Of a stretch of DNA of 64,000 nucleotides, positions 1 through 27,500 are shown piece after piece. This DNA comes from Epinephelus fuscoguttatus. Its lineage: Eukaryota > Chordata > Actinopteri > Perciformes > Serranidae. A program made the position numbers and the translations under genes. The DNA lies in the NCBI RefSeq assembly GCF_011397635.1, contig NC_064760.1, positions 32,817,856 through 32,881,855 on the forward strand. Reading direction: 5' to 3'. Position 1 is the first letter of the stretch; each line of letters opens with the position of its first letter. The notes beneath the pieces are model-generated. The model saw nothing but the letters and a program-made list of their open reading frames with translations. It was not told the DNA's origin and did not search any database.

Positions 1-1458
1 CTCAACCTCATCAGCTGTCCTAGAAGGTGCAAAATAAAGTAATAATTTTGTGACATTTCATAGAAAGAGACACAGTTTATGAAAAAGAAAAGATATCTGG
101 GAAAATAATCATTAATTTGTCTTCACAACAAGTTTTAAAAAGATAACACAGATGTTAACTGAATAGTTTCTTATCATTTGAGTGTGTGACAATGGGAAAT
201 CGTCATATACTTGCAATAAAGTTTAACAATAAACCTGGCTGCTATAGCCTACATTGTATGACTGCTTGAGAAAGAAAAGGTAGTAGTATTTGCCTCCCTC
301 TGCCGTATTTTTTTTTCTAAGTAAAATTAAAATTAAAGAGATGTTTTAATTTGTTCAGTTTCTAAACTTTTAATGTAGCTTCAATACTATGACACATATG
401 TCTATGTCATTTATGAGTGTCTTTTATTTCAGATTTTGGGAAGAGCAGTCAATTTATTCTTAAGTTATGCCCATTTCCCAGCACATCTTGCTGAAAATTC
501 ACTGCACCCACAGAAACCTACTTAGCATAGATGCTGGGGGCAAAAACTCGATTGCATAGGCATAAAAGAAGGGACTTTTCCACATTTACAGCGAGACTGA
601 AAGCTCAGTCAGCGCTTGAAACTTGCATTGATCCAGGGCCACAGAAGCTTCCCCTTTTTTACTGCAGAAAGACCAGAAAGTCATAACGGTTGAGCCAGGG
701 GAGCAGGGTTTTGCTTTCCTCATGATGGATTATATTGCTCGCGACAGTGAATCGTCCTTTATTATCCTAATATTCACGGTATCTACAAGTAAAGCTGGAG
801 AGTACAGTTAATGAGAGGTTGGAGGTCACTTGAGAATTGCTTTCCCCAAGCTATCTTAAAGGATAATTTTGATTTATTATGATTGGGGCCTTACTTTTGT
901 AGTTTTGTTTTTTTAATTCTATTGATTATGAAAACATTTTACTCATTGTACTAACAAAGTAATTGCTGAGATCTTGGAAAACACTGCAACTTTGCAACAA
1001 CAAAATCCAACAAGGCGAGAAATGAGCAGTGGCATGATCAGACAAGCTGTAAACCAGCCAACAGTTTAGCCAGATTATCTAAACCTCAAGTGAGCATAGC
1101 CAAAATGCCTGTAACAATCCCTTTCCATACATGAAAACTGTATGCACACACACCTATGGCGAGTTTGGTAAGGGTCAAAGTTTCCTCCCCGGATGCTGAC
1201 ATATCTGAGCTTGGTGATCAGCGTTACTATATCTAGGAATAGCTAAAACTACATAGATTAAGACCCAAGTTGTAATAAACCTGGAATCATCCTTTAATAT
1301 GACTCACAGCAGTAGTTTTAGTGATACATCTTGTATGTGTGTAGTGTGTGTCCAGTTCCAGGACATATGGTGATTGCTGCTCTGGGACACTCATTCCCAT
1401 GCTGGAACGTTTGAATGAGAAGAGGTGCTGATTAGCACACACACAAGCATGTGCGTGT

Positions 1459-1460
<2 letters not shown>

Positions 1461-1529
<69 letters not shown>
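1461..1529. repeat. (AC)n microsatellite
   Basis: Nearly pure AC run of about 34 units in the cnksr2-like intron 2. It produces a meaningless Cys-Val open frame on the minus strand. Confidence 0.95.
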
Positions 1530-1532
<3 letters not shown>

Positions 1533-1944
1533 ATACACACTCACGCACATTCAAACAGCCCCGACTAATCCAGCCATGTGTGCCTGGGAGATAAGGTGCA
1601 TCCTGCATACTCTTTCTACATACTCTCTCTCCTCCTCTTCCTCTCTCTTTCCCTCTCACTCTCCCTTCGTCTCTGTCTCTTTCTCTCTCTGGGAGAGTAG
1701 CACCTAATTCCCCCTAATTCCCTAATCCTGAGCAGGGCCACTGCACATACAGTCAGCAGTGACCGAGGCAGTACACACAAAGCAGGGCCCAAATGATGGA
1801 GGATTTTTCTAGCCATTTCGTAAGCCAATATCAATAACTGGTGGGGGAAAATAAACATCAACCAATATATAAATCTTTCTATCTGTGAGAATCTCTTCAG
1901 CAGTTATAGGCAAGAAAACTATTCTTACTCAAAATTGGTCCTAA

Positions 1945-2375
1945 AGGTGCCATATATGACATTTAGATCATTTGTATAGCAGCAAACAGCTATTTGCTAT
2001 GTAAATATATATTGGAATAATGGTGTCCTGAGCAGAGGTTAATCTCTCTCCCTGTGTGTCCTAATCTGAACTTCTCAGGTATTTGTTGTGGTAGCTGCAC
2101 CGGCTGCGTGTGCATATTAGTGCATGTAAGTCCCTGTGTGTGTATCCCACTAGGAAGCTAATTACTGCCACTCTGCACTGGCTGATAATAACGTCCTCCT
2201 GAACCATGTGGCAAAACAACTTTGTCATGGAATCATAGTGCCAAACCTCCAGTTTCTGCCTGGGTTAACACTGTTAGCTCTGTCAGCACTGTTGCTGTTG
2301 TTAGCACTATTCAGGCTCACTGTTAGCTGCTAGCCGCTGGCTCAACCACCTCCTTGTTGAGAACCATTCATTCTA
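1945..2375 (+). repeat. Dispersed repeat, copy A
   Basis: Similar to 6600-7045 in the opposite orientation. Shared blocks include AGCAGCAAACA near the start, TGTGTGTATCCCACT, and GTTAGCTCTGTCAGCACTGTTG. Its family is unknown to me; it is probably a non-autonomous transposon. Confidence 0.75.
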
Positions 2376-3052
2376 AATTCCTAATGGTAGATATATAGTG
2401 AATACTAAGGTTGGGTATTGATATCTTATATGTTCTTCCATGAAAATGTTTGATTTAACAAATGAAGACAATATTCTCAAAAGTTAAATGTTGTCCAAAG
2501 ACAAGCAGCTGCTTGCCTAAATAAAACTGTATAAAATTAGCATAATTTTGATTTAACTCAGCTGTAGCTGGCAAGTTAACCACTAATATGCAGCTAGACA
2601 GGCACATACTAGCTACATGCTAGCTACATGCAAGCTTTTTTGTATTTTCTCTATACTGTGTTGTTTATTACCCCCCAGTTTATTCAGTTTATTCAAGATG
2701 TATTTGTAACACTGACTACTATTCTATAACTCAATGCAAACTTGTCCTCCTCTGTGGAGCAGTTCATACTCTGACACAGGAGGGTTTAATAAAAGTGGAT
2801 GCCACAGTAACGTTAGCTTCATCCATTTTTGACTCTGGCTTTCCATTCTCACAAAGGTCAGCACTGTCAACACAGCTCACTATTGGTCAACAGTGTACAT
2901 TTATGTGTCAAAGTTTACCAAAGTTTAACTCAAAGAGCAAATTTTGGCATTTTTTTATTTCACTAGTGTCAAACATCAGCAGAGTAATAAAACAGACTGC
3001 GTGGCTTTCTAGTTAGACTAAAAACAATCTTAGCTAAACACACTGAGCACCA

Positions 3053-3760
3053 GTCCATCCATCCATCCATCCATCCATCTATCCATTTTCATCCGCTAAT
3101 CCGGGGCTGCTGTTGGAGGGGCAGCAGGCCAAGCAAAGCACCCCTGACATCCCTCTTCCCAACAACACTTTCCAGATCCTCCAAGGGGACCCCAAGGCGT
3201 TCCCAGGCCAGATGAGATATGTAGTCCCCCCAGTATGTTCTGGGCCTCCTACAGTGGGACGTGCCCGAACACCTTGAACAGGAGATGCCCAGGAGGCATC
3301 CTAATCACATGCCCGAACCACCTCAACTGACCCCTTTTGACGCGAAGGAGCAGCAGCTCTACTCTGAGCTCCCTCCGGAAGTCCGGGCTCCTCACCCTAT
3401 CTCTATGGCTGGGCCAAGCCACCCCACGAAGGAAACTCATTTCAGCCGCTTGTATCCGTGATCTCATTCTTTCAGTCACTACCCAGAGCTCATGACCATA
3501 GGTGAGAGTTTGGACATAGATGGACCAGTAAATTGAAAGCTTCACCTTCCTGCTCAGTTCCCTCTTCACCATGATGGTCTGGCGCAGTGCCCACATCATT
3601 GCAGAAGCCGCACTAAACCGCCAATCCATGCACACTCCATTCTACCCTCACTCATGAACAAGACCCTGAGATAAAGGAACTCTCTACGGCAGTAACTCTC
3701 TCCCAACCCAGAGAGGGTAATCCACCGGTGATTGAGGTGATTTGAGGACCTTGCCTGGTA
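3053..3760 (-). mobile_element. Rex3/RTE-like LINE, 5'-truncated 3' end
   Basis: Minus-strand open frame 3249-3635 carries the tail of a fish non-LTR retrotransposon polyprotein (TYGHELWVVTERMRSRIQAAE, then LRWFGHVIRMPPGHLL). The minus-strand 3' end finishes in a (GATG)n-type repeat, seen as CCATCCATCC at 3053-3078, which is characteristic of Rex3. Only the last part of the reverse-transcriptase ORF and the 3' tail remain, so the copy is dead. Confidence 0.8.
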
Positions 3761-3865
3761 TGGGGACTGAGGACCAGTCTTTTCCGCTAACTATCTGGCT
3801 AAAGCTAGATAGCTTCATAAAACTACACCAACCAGTGCCTGTATGCTCATTTATATACTGTACTG

Positions 3866-4187
3866 CCAGCCCGTTCTCATTCCCAAGTCGTCAAATACCG
3901 CTGCTTTGTCAGAAGACATAAGATACCAACACGCAGAGGCACCTTTCACAGCAGTAAGATATGCACTGGACAGCAGCAGTTGTTGATGCTGTGGACAACA
4001 ACCAAACTTCTCAAATACCGCCGCTATGTCAGTGGACGTCCACGCATGATAACAATGGACAGAAGCACCTTTTGTGTCCCAGAATGTCCAAAACTGATGC
4101 AGGAGGCTACCTAGTGTGTCACATTTTGATGTTTGTGTCCACTGACAAAGTGATGATATTTGACAAATTAGGATGAGAATGTGTTGG
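3866..4187. mobile_element. Short inverted-repeat DNA element
   Basis: Ends CCAGCCCGTTCTCATTCC and GGATGAGAATGTGTTGG are imperfect terminal inverted repeats. An internal motif (TCAAATACCGCYGCTWTGTCAG) occurs twice, near 3889 and 4011. A related element lies inside 55832-56322. Confidence 0.65.
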
Positions 4188-4220
4188 TACTGTGTGCTGT
4201 TGCAGCATCACCTCTTGTAG

Positions 4221-4402
4221 CCAGTGGTAATTGACAAGGTGGGTGTAGTATTGGGTAGATGGATAGGTTATAAAGGGGAAGTGGGTATACTGTCTTATAT
4301 ATTCAAATGGCTTTTTGGCTGATAGGTGGGTATAGTGTAAATGGCCAGAAAAAGAGGTGGGTAAACCCTATACACCTGCGTATACCATCCACTACACCAC
4401 TG
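4221..4402 (+). mobile_element. MITE-like repeat, copy 1
   Basis: Same family and orientation as 20623-20817: both contain AGGTGGGTGTA, CTTTTTGGCTGATAGGTGGGTATA and GCCAGAAAAAGAGG. The CAGTGGT-type start and ACCACTG end form short inverted termini. Confidence 0.75.
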
Positions 4403-4641
4403 CTTCTAACAGTAGCTAAAGCATTTTAGCTGACAAAGATAATGCCAACAAAGTTACAAAGCTAACACTACTAAACTATTATTTATCAGTATATTTGGTT
4501 CTATTTTTAGCTAGTGTGATAACCTTTCACTACCATTTGTCAGTTTTAGGGCTCCATAGATTTGGGTCACAGTAGTCTCACACACAGCACACAATAACAC
4601 ACACATCCAAAACCTGTATGTGTGTGAGAGAAATCGTGTCA

Positions 4642-19393
<14,752 letters not shown>

Positions 19394-19830
19394 GGTGTCA
19401 CAGTCTCTCCGAGATGAACGGCACAGGACTCAATGCGGGCGACATAAAACGACTTGTCAGTCACATCTGGAATGACACGGCGGAGGCTAAATCTGAGGAA
19501 AAAGAAAGCTTTGTCAGTTTTATTCTCTCCATCAGAGCATGGCCGCCTGCAGAAACGGTGAACGGGATGCGGTGGTGCAATCCACGCGCACACACGGGGA
19601 GACACGCACACACACGCTCGCTCTCCTCCGTTCCCTCCCTCCCTTCTCGTTCCCTCGCTCTGCTCCCTCACTCTCTCTCTCACTCTCTCTCTCTCTCTCC
19701 CTTCCTCTTGCCTTCCCGCCAGCAGCCCGCGCGCTGTGAGAAGTGGATTCGGTGGGCGCGAGGGGATGGAGCGACCCCTCCCCTCTCCTCTTTTTCCTCC
19801 CGCCCGCCTCGCTGCAGCATCACAAGGGCC
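19394..19830 (-). promoter_or_regulatory. Probable 5'UTR and promoter of the cnksr2-like gene
   Basis: Immediately upstream (minus sense) of the initiator ATG. The stretch is richer in CpG than its surroundings (for example around 19540-19620 and 19725-19800) and carries a long CT/GA-rich tract (19640-19700), both common at vertebrate neuronal promoters. No TATA box is obvious, and the transcription start cannot be placed from sequence alone. Confidence 0.5.
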
Positions 19831-20622
19831 ACCACTCATAACACAGACCAGGGAATGGTGCAACGCACACCATATAGGGAGGATCTCTCCCTCGGTCTCC
19901 CCCCTGCCTTAAACACACACATGCACACATGCATACAGAAACAGGCAAGGGTGCACGCAAAAATTACTTAACCAACCCTTTCATGAAATTCACATATAGT
20001 AAATTCACCATGATAAATCATATATACAGTGCACTAAGGTATTAATAATAATATTTTATTTTATGATTGTATTATTTGTATTTTTCATAATTCGTCTCAT
20101 CATTAGTCTTTAAATAGCTATACATATATATTTGAAGGCTGTTTTTGCCTGCATTCTTCTTTTCTTGCGCTTGCTGGGAGCGCGTGCTACATCACACGGC
20201 AAGGTGATGCTTACATGTCAGCTGGTTTTTTAAGTTCACCATCTGTGGATGAGGAAATCAGCATCAGTTGTCAGGCGCTGCTGCTCGGTGCATGGGCTCA
20301 GCTGTGAGGAACAGCGCCCCCTGCTGCGCACCTGGGACACAGGTGACGTCATGGATTGGAGCAGCATCTCCCCCCTCAACACACACCACCACCACCACCA
20401 CCCAACTCACTTCAAATATATTCGTATAGATAGATAGATAGTTGGATACCTCAAAATGAAACAAAGGGGAAGATACCAAAGAACAAACTAGAAAACATAG
20501 TTATGGTGAGACTACAACAACCATCAACACCATTTTCAGCAGTGTCTATATAATTGCCTGTGCAGTTAAGTGTGTAAATAGCTTAATCTGGGAGTAATAA
20601 TAAAGAGAATGAATATGTGACA

Positions 20623-20817
20623 CCCTGTGGTGTAATGATACTTGATGAGGTGGGTGTATTACTAGGTAGACAGGTAGTTAAACTGAGGAGGAAGAGGGTA
20701 TACTCTCCTATATAATCCAGTAACTTTTTGGCTGATAGGTGGGTATACTATAGGCCCTAAACAGCCAGAAAAAGAGGAGTGTGTACCCGGTATACCTGTG
20801 TATAACCTCCACTGGTG
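20623..20817 (+). mobile_element. MITE-like repeat, copy 2
   Basis: Second copy of the 4221-4402 repeat, lying in the cnksr2-hdx intergenic region. The copies differ by scattered substitutions and small indels, so they are independent old insertions. Confidence 0.75.
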
Positions 20818-21202
20818 ACCTCTACAAAAAAAGTAAGCATACACAAACACAGACACACATATATAGGAACAGATCACAAAACACACTGATTATATATTAA
20901 ATTGACTTTATTTCTCTTATACAGAACAAAACAGACAAAACAAATTTGTTTCAAAGTGCAGGATGCCATGTACCTCTTTCAAACAGACAGGGCTGCTCCA
21001 CGAAGTAATAATAATGATGTACAATGTTCTTCAAATGAAAATATAGTTGTGTTTATGTTATTGGCAAGGTAACTCTTCAGAAATGATTTTTTGTTTTAAC
21101 CTGGTTCAAAAAAAAAAAGAAAACATTTATTATAATAGTTTGAATTGCTGTTGCCAAATTCTTCATCCATGCTCTGTGTCTTTCTGTCTTCCTAATATAT
21201 TT

Positions 21203-21590
21203 TGTTTATTTAACCTTTATTTAACCAGGTTAGTCCCACTGAGATGGGGGATCTCTTTTTCGTGGGAGACTTTGCCAAGACAGCAGTGATACAGTCACAT
21301 AGTTACAGTTGACAATAATTAGAAAAACATGAACAAACACTCATACAATCAGATAAAACATTCACAGACCGAAAGCCAGGACTCCAAAGATTTCACTCTC
21401 TCTTTAAAATCAGTCAAAGGAATCAGTGCGTGTAAATGTAGTTCAGACTGAAGCTTGTTCCAAACACCAGGAGCTGAAAACCTAAAAGATTTCTTTCCTA
21501 ATTCAGACCTTATCTTTGGAACAACCAGTTTCAGAATGTAAATGAAGAGGAAAAACCACACCCAACACATAAAAAAACTCAAACCTCAAG
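21203..21590 (-). mobile_element. Non-LTR retrotransposon 3' fragment
   Basis: The minus-strand frame (21349-21582) reads PKIRSELGKKSFRFSAPGVWNKLQ, the tail typical of fish LINE polyproteins. The 3' end is CCTGGTTAAATAAAGGTTAAATAAA. The copy is 5'-truncated. Confidence 0.7.
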
Positions 21591-22199
21591 AGCTCACCCA
21601 AGGGACTGTCTCGGCTGCCATTTTGGAGAGTATAAAGTATAAAACTAGTAAACTGCCAGGAAGCTATCAGGCTGTAATAAGACAGTACCTACATCAGCTA
21701 TAACTGCTGAAGGTGCAGTATACCTTACTTAAGGATGACAGATGACTTTGAATTATTATTCTAACACATCTGTCATACTTTCTATCATTTGATTATTAAT
21801 ATAAAAAAGTAATACAATACAAATTAAATGTGTTATTTGTGTGACTGAAGTTAAGTGCAGTATTGCCAAAGCATGTTGTACAAAGTTTACAGTGTATGTA
21901 AATGTAATGTAAACCTGTAATTTCCAAAATGCTTATTTTAACATTTACCTTTGAAACAGAAACAAAACCATCACTCATAAACAGCCTTTTCCTGTCATCA
22001 TTACATCTAATAATATATGAAAAGTTAGAGACTGAAATCTAAACACATCATTTGCTGTCTGATTAAACAGTGACATGTTTTATAGCCTGCAGTGATACAG
22101 TCCACTTAAACATCTTCAGGGTTTGCTGTACATCCAAGCACAGCTTTAACTAAACTACAAACACTTTAATGATAGTTTGACATGTTGAGGTGATGAGGA

Positions 22200-22487
22200 C
22201 ACAGACCGTTTCCCATCCAAACTTTGAGCTGCTTCCATGTCTGTGACCTCCTCCTCCAGCAGCCCACTGAACAAAGTCAATGGTGGGCGGGACCACGGTG
22301 CTCAGTTTTCAGCCCTTTCCGAATGTCACAGCGATGATCTTGAGCTCCCATTGGCTCCTGTCTGCCGCTACGTCACAATCATGATTAGAATTGATGATCG
22401 GACGTTCTGATTTCATTGTCTAGCAAAGGGGACTGGTGAAGAAATCTGCTGAATTTGAACGTCCGTCTGATTTTGACATTAAAAATG
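22200..22487 (+). promoter_or_regulatory. hdx: hdx promoter and first exon
   Basis: A CpG-containing stretch precedes the splice donor at 22488 (AAAATG|GTAAGT). It has a GC-box-like GGGCGGGAC (about 22287), an inverted CCAAT (ATTGGCTCC, about 22350) and a CRE-like TACGTCAC (about 22369). The first exon is mostly 5'UTR and ends with an ATG at 22485-22487. Joined to exon 2 this gives two adjacent in-frame ATGs (ATG|ATGAAC), so translation may start at either. The exon's 5' end is unknown. Confidence 0.65.
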
Positions 22488-24396
22488 GTAAGTAGGCAAA
22501 GTGGTTTTACTTTTCGCGTCGGGGTACCGCGACTCGTTTCTGGTTCGTATCCGCTCGCGGGCAGGGTCAGCGAGAAGAACCATGCCAGGGTCGGGAAATC
22601 ACAGATTTGAAGGAAAAGTTTAGCTGCAGCTATCCATGGGGAAAGCTATGCTAATGCTAGCTAACGCTGGGCTGGCTCAGACATGGCCGCTCGGGCCTGC
22701 AAGCTAACGTGTGCTGTTTGTATGGCCATTGTGGTGATGTCGGCGCTTACCCGTCTTGTTTACTGTCTGGCTCGCTGGCGTAAAGTTATGGCATGTTGTT
22801 CCCGTGTGGGAATAGTGTTTGTGAATCCCCAGGCTGTTGCCTCGGTGGCATACTAATCTGACGTGCCCACAATTTGTTCGCTAATTCGCTCCGTAATGTT
22901 TCCATATTGACTGTAGCCATGCGCAGTCAGCCTGCCAAAATAAACCTGCTGGATGCTTATTGGTCGCACAACATTCCCGTATGTAACGTTTCTGTCTTTA
23001 TCAAACCACTACTGACTACTAACTACTGTATTTACAACTTATCCCAGAGTTTTCAGCTCTCTGGAAGTGCTGTGTTGTTACTTTATCAGAGCTGGTTGCT
23101 GCTTTTCTCCTTTCTCCGACGTTTATTGTAGGGTGCAAACGCAACACACATTAACAACAGTGTACCCCATAAATGAATATTGCTATGTGTGTGGCACTTT
23201 GAAAGATAAAAGCAAGCTGTGTTCACAAAAAGCAAATTATTTAACGTCGTATATCACTGTGTCTTTATTGTTTGTACACGCAGGCATGTTAAAACTGAAT
23301 TATGTCATCAAAAAGCTTCAATAAACAACATTTGAAGTTGAAATATTAACTTGAATAGGCTTGTGATGCATTATTATGTTATTGTTATTAATATTATTAT
23401 ACTATTTCGGGGTTTTTTGCTGAAAAGACTAGTATAACTTGTAATTAATATGTGTGTAATTGTGACTATGGTTAATGCAAGTGCACAATGGTTTTCACTA
23501 GCTTATTAGAACAACAACTTGTAGGCACATTATATTAGCTTGATTGATGGTGTTATTGATGCTACACCGCAGCTTCTCATAGCCTATTATTTTATGACTG
23601 ACAGTGGGTTGTATATTTTACAGCCTTACAATGCTTGCTGTAATCTGTAATGTATTATATGACAAAGTGTTGACTGGTTGTCTACAACTTGATGAAAGTG
23701 AGTTTTTCAATCTCGATCCAGAAAAGATTGTTCGTCTGTTGTTGGTATTAGTACACATTCATGCTCATAATGACATAGGTTGAGTTGGTATTGTTTCATA
23801 CTCTTTTTATTCACGCTCTTAAGCAAAGTCTGCCTTGCTGTCTCCTCAGCCTCATTACCCAGCAGTGTGACAGGTGCACTGAGACACACGATGAGTACAA
23901 TCAAAACGGCGCAAATCTAGAAACATGGAGGTTTTGCTGTGATCTGCATGGCTGCCCCGTTCCCCTCCAGTGTCAGAATGGAGTTCCCCTCCAGTAGCAG
24001 AATGGATGCATGGTCACAGAGGCGTGGCCTGCAGACTGTGAGTATATCAAGAATTGTATTCCAGTATGAGCGAGGGGGATGACATGACTTGAAATCTGAC
24101 AGATTGAAAACAAAATACAGGGATGACTGCTGCGGTTGTAATCTTGAGACTGTGACACTCTCAGGGGATTGAATTGTGTCATAGTTGATGCATTTGCTTA
24201 ATAAATGTTTAAGTATTAAACAAAACCCCTGATACTGGAGTCCATTATAGAGGAAATTGCACAAGTGTCATAAACTTTAAGTTAGCTCTTACCGCATTAT
24301 CTCTTTAAACTAATCATCTACCACAATCTGTCACTGAGCTCTTCCTGTGTAATACAAAGTTTTGGGGTGTTCTTTATCTTTGTGATTGTCTATCAG

Positions 24397-24543
24397 ATGA
24401 ACCTGCGGTCAGTCTTTACAGCTGAGCAGCAGAGGATCCTGGAACGTTTCTATGATAATGGGATGACCAATCAGAGCAAGGCTTGCTTCCAGCTAATACT
24501 GCAGTGTGCTCAGGAAGCCAAACTGGACTTCAGTGTGGTCCGG
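24397..24543 (+). CDS. hdx: hdx exon 2: most of homeodomain 1
   Basis: 49 codons, phase 0 at both ends, between TATCAG| and |GTAGGC. It encodes helices 1 and 2 and the start of helix 3 of the first homeodomain, ending FSVVR. The next exon opens with TWVGNKRRK, the recognition helix, in which the usual WFQN is replaced by WVGN. Confidence 0.93.
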
Positions 24544-27500
24544 GTAGGCCCATAAAATGTCCTTGTGTGTTTGTGAATGAGCGAGAGTGAGGCAGAACTC
24601 TTTCCTTTGATTTGTGTTGCACTTTTAGTGGGGGCAAGTAATTGAGACGGCGAGTCTCGTCTCTTCCCCGTGAGTTCTCCATCTAATGCCGAGTCATGAA
24701 TTATTATCCTCTCTTTGCTGAATTAGTCCCTGTAGTGCTTTGCAGAATGTGTGTTTTAAGTGATGTTACTGAGCTGATTGCTCTTCTCCCCGCAGACATG
24801 GGTTGGCAACAAAAGACGTAAGCTCGCCTCCAGGGTAGAACAGAATGGAGGCATGTCTCACTCCTTATCCAGTCATGGACTCGCCGGGGGAATACTCTCC
24901 AATCACTCATTACCCGGAGGTTCACTGTCCAATCACAGCCTGGCAGCGGGGGCACTGCTTCCTGCTGAACTGGCTGCGGCGCGGAACATCCAGAATCGCG
25001 TGCACCTTCTCCCACCATCCTCGTCCTTCCCTTCTTTCTCGTCAACATCTTCCTCCCCTTCCTCCTCCTCTCCCCACAGCAGTGGAAGCAACAACAACAA
25101 CAATAACGACGTCATACTGACTGGGATTTACTCTCTCAACTCCGTCCCTCGCTCCCGACCGAGACCTACAGCCCCACCATCTCAGTCAGACTCTGAGCTT
25201 TCTGCGCACACATCCTCATCTCTGATCAACCGGGCCCTGCAGAGTCGAAACAGCTCCACCACCTCACCCCTCAACTCCAAGCTGGTCTCACTCTCTCAAA
25301 ACCTCCCACCCCTCACATCTGCCTCAGGGCCTTTAGTCTACACTGCAGTCAGGAAGGGAACATTATCCCTCGGAGAGGCAGGGGTAAGTGCAGGAGCAGG
25401 GGTGGTACCTCACAGCTGGACTCGGCAGTACGGTACAGCGCAAACCCGCCCTTGGTCCTCCTCCCCACAGTCCCAAACTCAACCTCAATCCAGACCTCAC
25501 TCCAACCCTCAACCTCAACCACCTGCTCCTCAGAAGACTCGGGTCTCCCTCCCGGTACAGAACTCTGGTCCCTCCTCTGAACAGACACCTCGTATCCAGC
25601 AGGTCTTCACCTTGTCAGAAAGAGGCGAGGGAGAAAGACTTAGGTCAAGTCATGTGTCTACACGGAAAAGCCAGGAGAGTCATAGGCCTGCACCCTATGT
25701 TCTGGATGCCAGTCAGAACTTCTCCATTGCCATGGAAACTGGAGATGAAGAAGATGAGTGGCAAAGGGAAGAGGAGTTGGCAAATTTGGCCGCGCAGACA
25801 CACATCCAGAGGGAGCAGACGTCAGCTAGCCCAATCGCGGCTGAAGTGTCGGTGTTGAGGGGAAGCCACACACCTCCTATGACTAGCTCCAGACCCACAC
25901 TGCTTCACAGCAACACACCTCTTCAGGGCAGCTACTCCGTTACAGCACAGACCTCACTTACAGGGGAATCCAGCTCACAGGTAGGTGATTAGCAAATTTG
26001 CATTTCCTAGGTTAGCGAAGGCATAACCTGCCCTCCTCCACCGTAGTCTGCTTCCAGTGGGCTTTTCCCTGACATTCTTACCCTAACCCATCTCACTCCT
26101 CTTGTCCTAACCTAACCAACCCAAGCAATGAGGGCCATGAGTAGCCAATCAGACGGACAGTAGGGCAGGTCTTTGCTTTCCAAGGAAATGCAATTTTGCG
26201 AGAGGTTGTGGTGTTGTTGCTGCTTTCCTTCAAAGTGAATTGAAAGACTTAACCTGACTGTGTCTGTCTCTGTGTGCAGACTTTAGTCAGTGTGTCTGCT
26301 GCCCCCTGGGTTATCAGCAACTCCAGAAAGAGAACAGTTAGTACTATTTTGTCACTTTAAACACAATATTGTGATTATATAGGAAAAAACATTAAAGGGT
26401 AACAGGTTTATTGTATTGTTATTACACTCTTACACTGATGTTGTCTGGTATGTAATAAAGCTAGTGTGAGACAGGTCTAACAGGTTTGTGTTTTCAGCTG
26501 CAGGATCGGACCCAGTTCAGCGACGGGGATCTCATCCAACTGAAGCGCTACTGGGACCGAGGCATGACCAGCCTGGGCTCAGTCTGCAGGGAAAAGATCA
26601 CAGCTGCAGCAAACCAACTCAATGTAGACACTGAAATAGTCAAGGTAACCAACTCCACAGGTTAAGCTTTCGTTTTGAATGCTCCCAGTGTTGAACAAAT
26701 ACAGAGAAATCTAGAAAAGTTTGGGTTCCCTCCTGGCATAACATTTTTGCTGTGTCCTTGAAGCTGTGAATTGTTGTGTAGACCTCGAGAGCTGTGAGCC
26801 TTATTCACACTGTCTGGCCACTTGTCTATGACATTTAGTGAAAACGACTATTTTACTTGTCTGAACTTTAGTGGGCTAGAAGAAAACAGGGAAGAGCAAC
26901 TGTTCTAGGTCAGAAGTTTTCTAACTAACTTACTGAAAGTTGTGTAAAAGTCATGCCGTTATATATATCAGGGCCACAGCAGGAATGCTGATGGACTAAA
27001 TATAGGCTCTCAGTCCTGACACACACATGACCCACTGCCATCTCACTTACTGGGATATTTATTGCAAGGAAGAAAAATCTATGTAGAGAAACACTATGTC
27101 ACTGTCAGGATAATCTTCATATCATAGCAATAGTTAAACATCTACTTAAAACTTACTTAATTAAGGCTTAATGTAACTATCATTGGTGATTTTTTTTTTG
27201 TCCTGACTTAAAGTCGAAATAGACAACTTTACAACTTTGCCTCTCCAGTGTTTCCAGGTGGTATTATTGTTGGACACTTCATTTTGAAGTGCTGATTTAT
27301 ATCCTTAAAATTTAGTTGAACATTCTTCTTCCACGTCTGTGACACTTACCACATTGTCTTTTGTGTTTTCCACTCGGCAGACATGGATCAGTAACAGGCG
27401 GAGGAAGTACCGTCTGATGGGTATTGAAATCCCTCCACCCAAAGGTGGGCCTGCTGTATTCTCAACCTCATCCCCAGGAAACGAATCTCCGGTGGCCCTC

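Larger units (their letters stand above)
19831..22199. other. cnksr2-hdx intergenic region
   Basis: Divergent genes flank about 2.4 kb that holds the MITE copy 2, a (GATA)n run near 20425-20440, and a LINE fragment (21203-21590). No additional exon is recognisable. Confidence 0.6.

Noticed and set aside
3249-3635. Possible host gene with RWFGHVIRMPPG
   Set aside because: This is the tail of a Rex3/RTE-like retrotransposon, 5'-truncated, with the element's own 3' repeat.
24778-25992. 404-residue frame starting in the intron before hdx exon 3
   Set aside because: The first six codons lie before the CCGCAG acceptor and the last four after the donor. HDX homology begins exactly at TWVGN.
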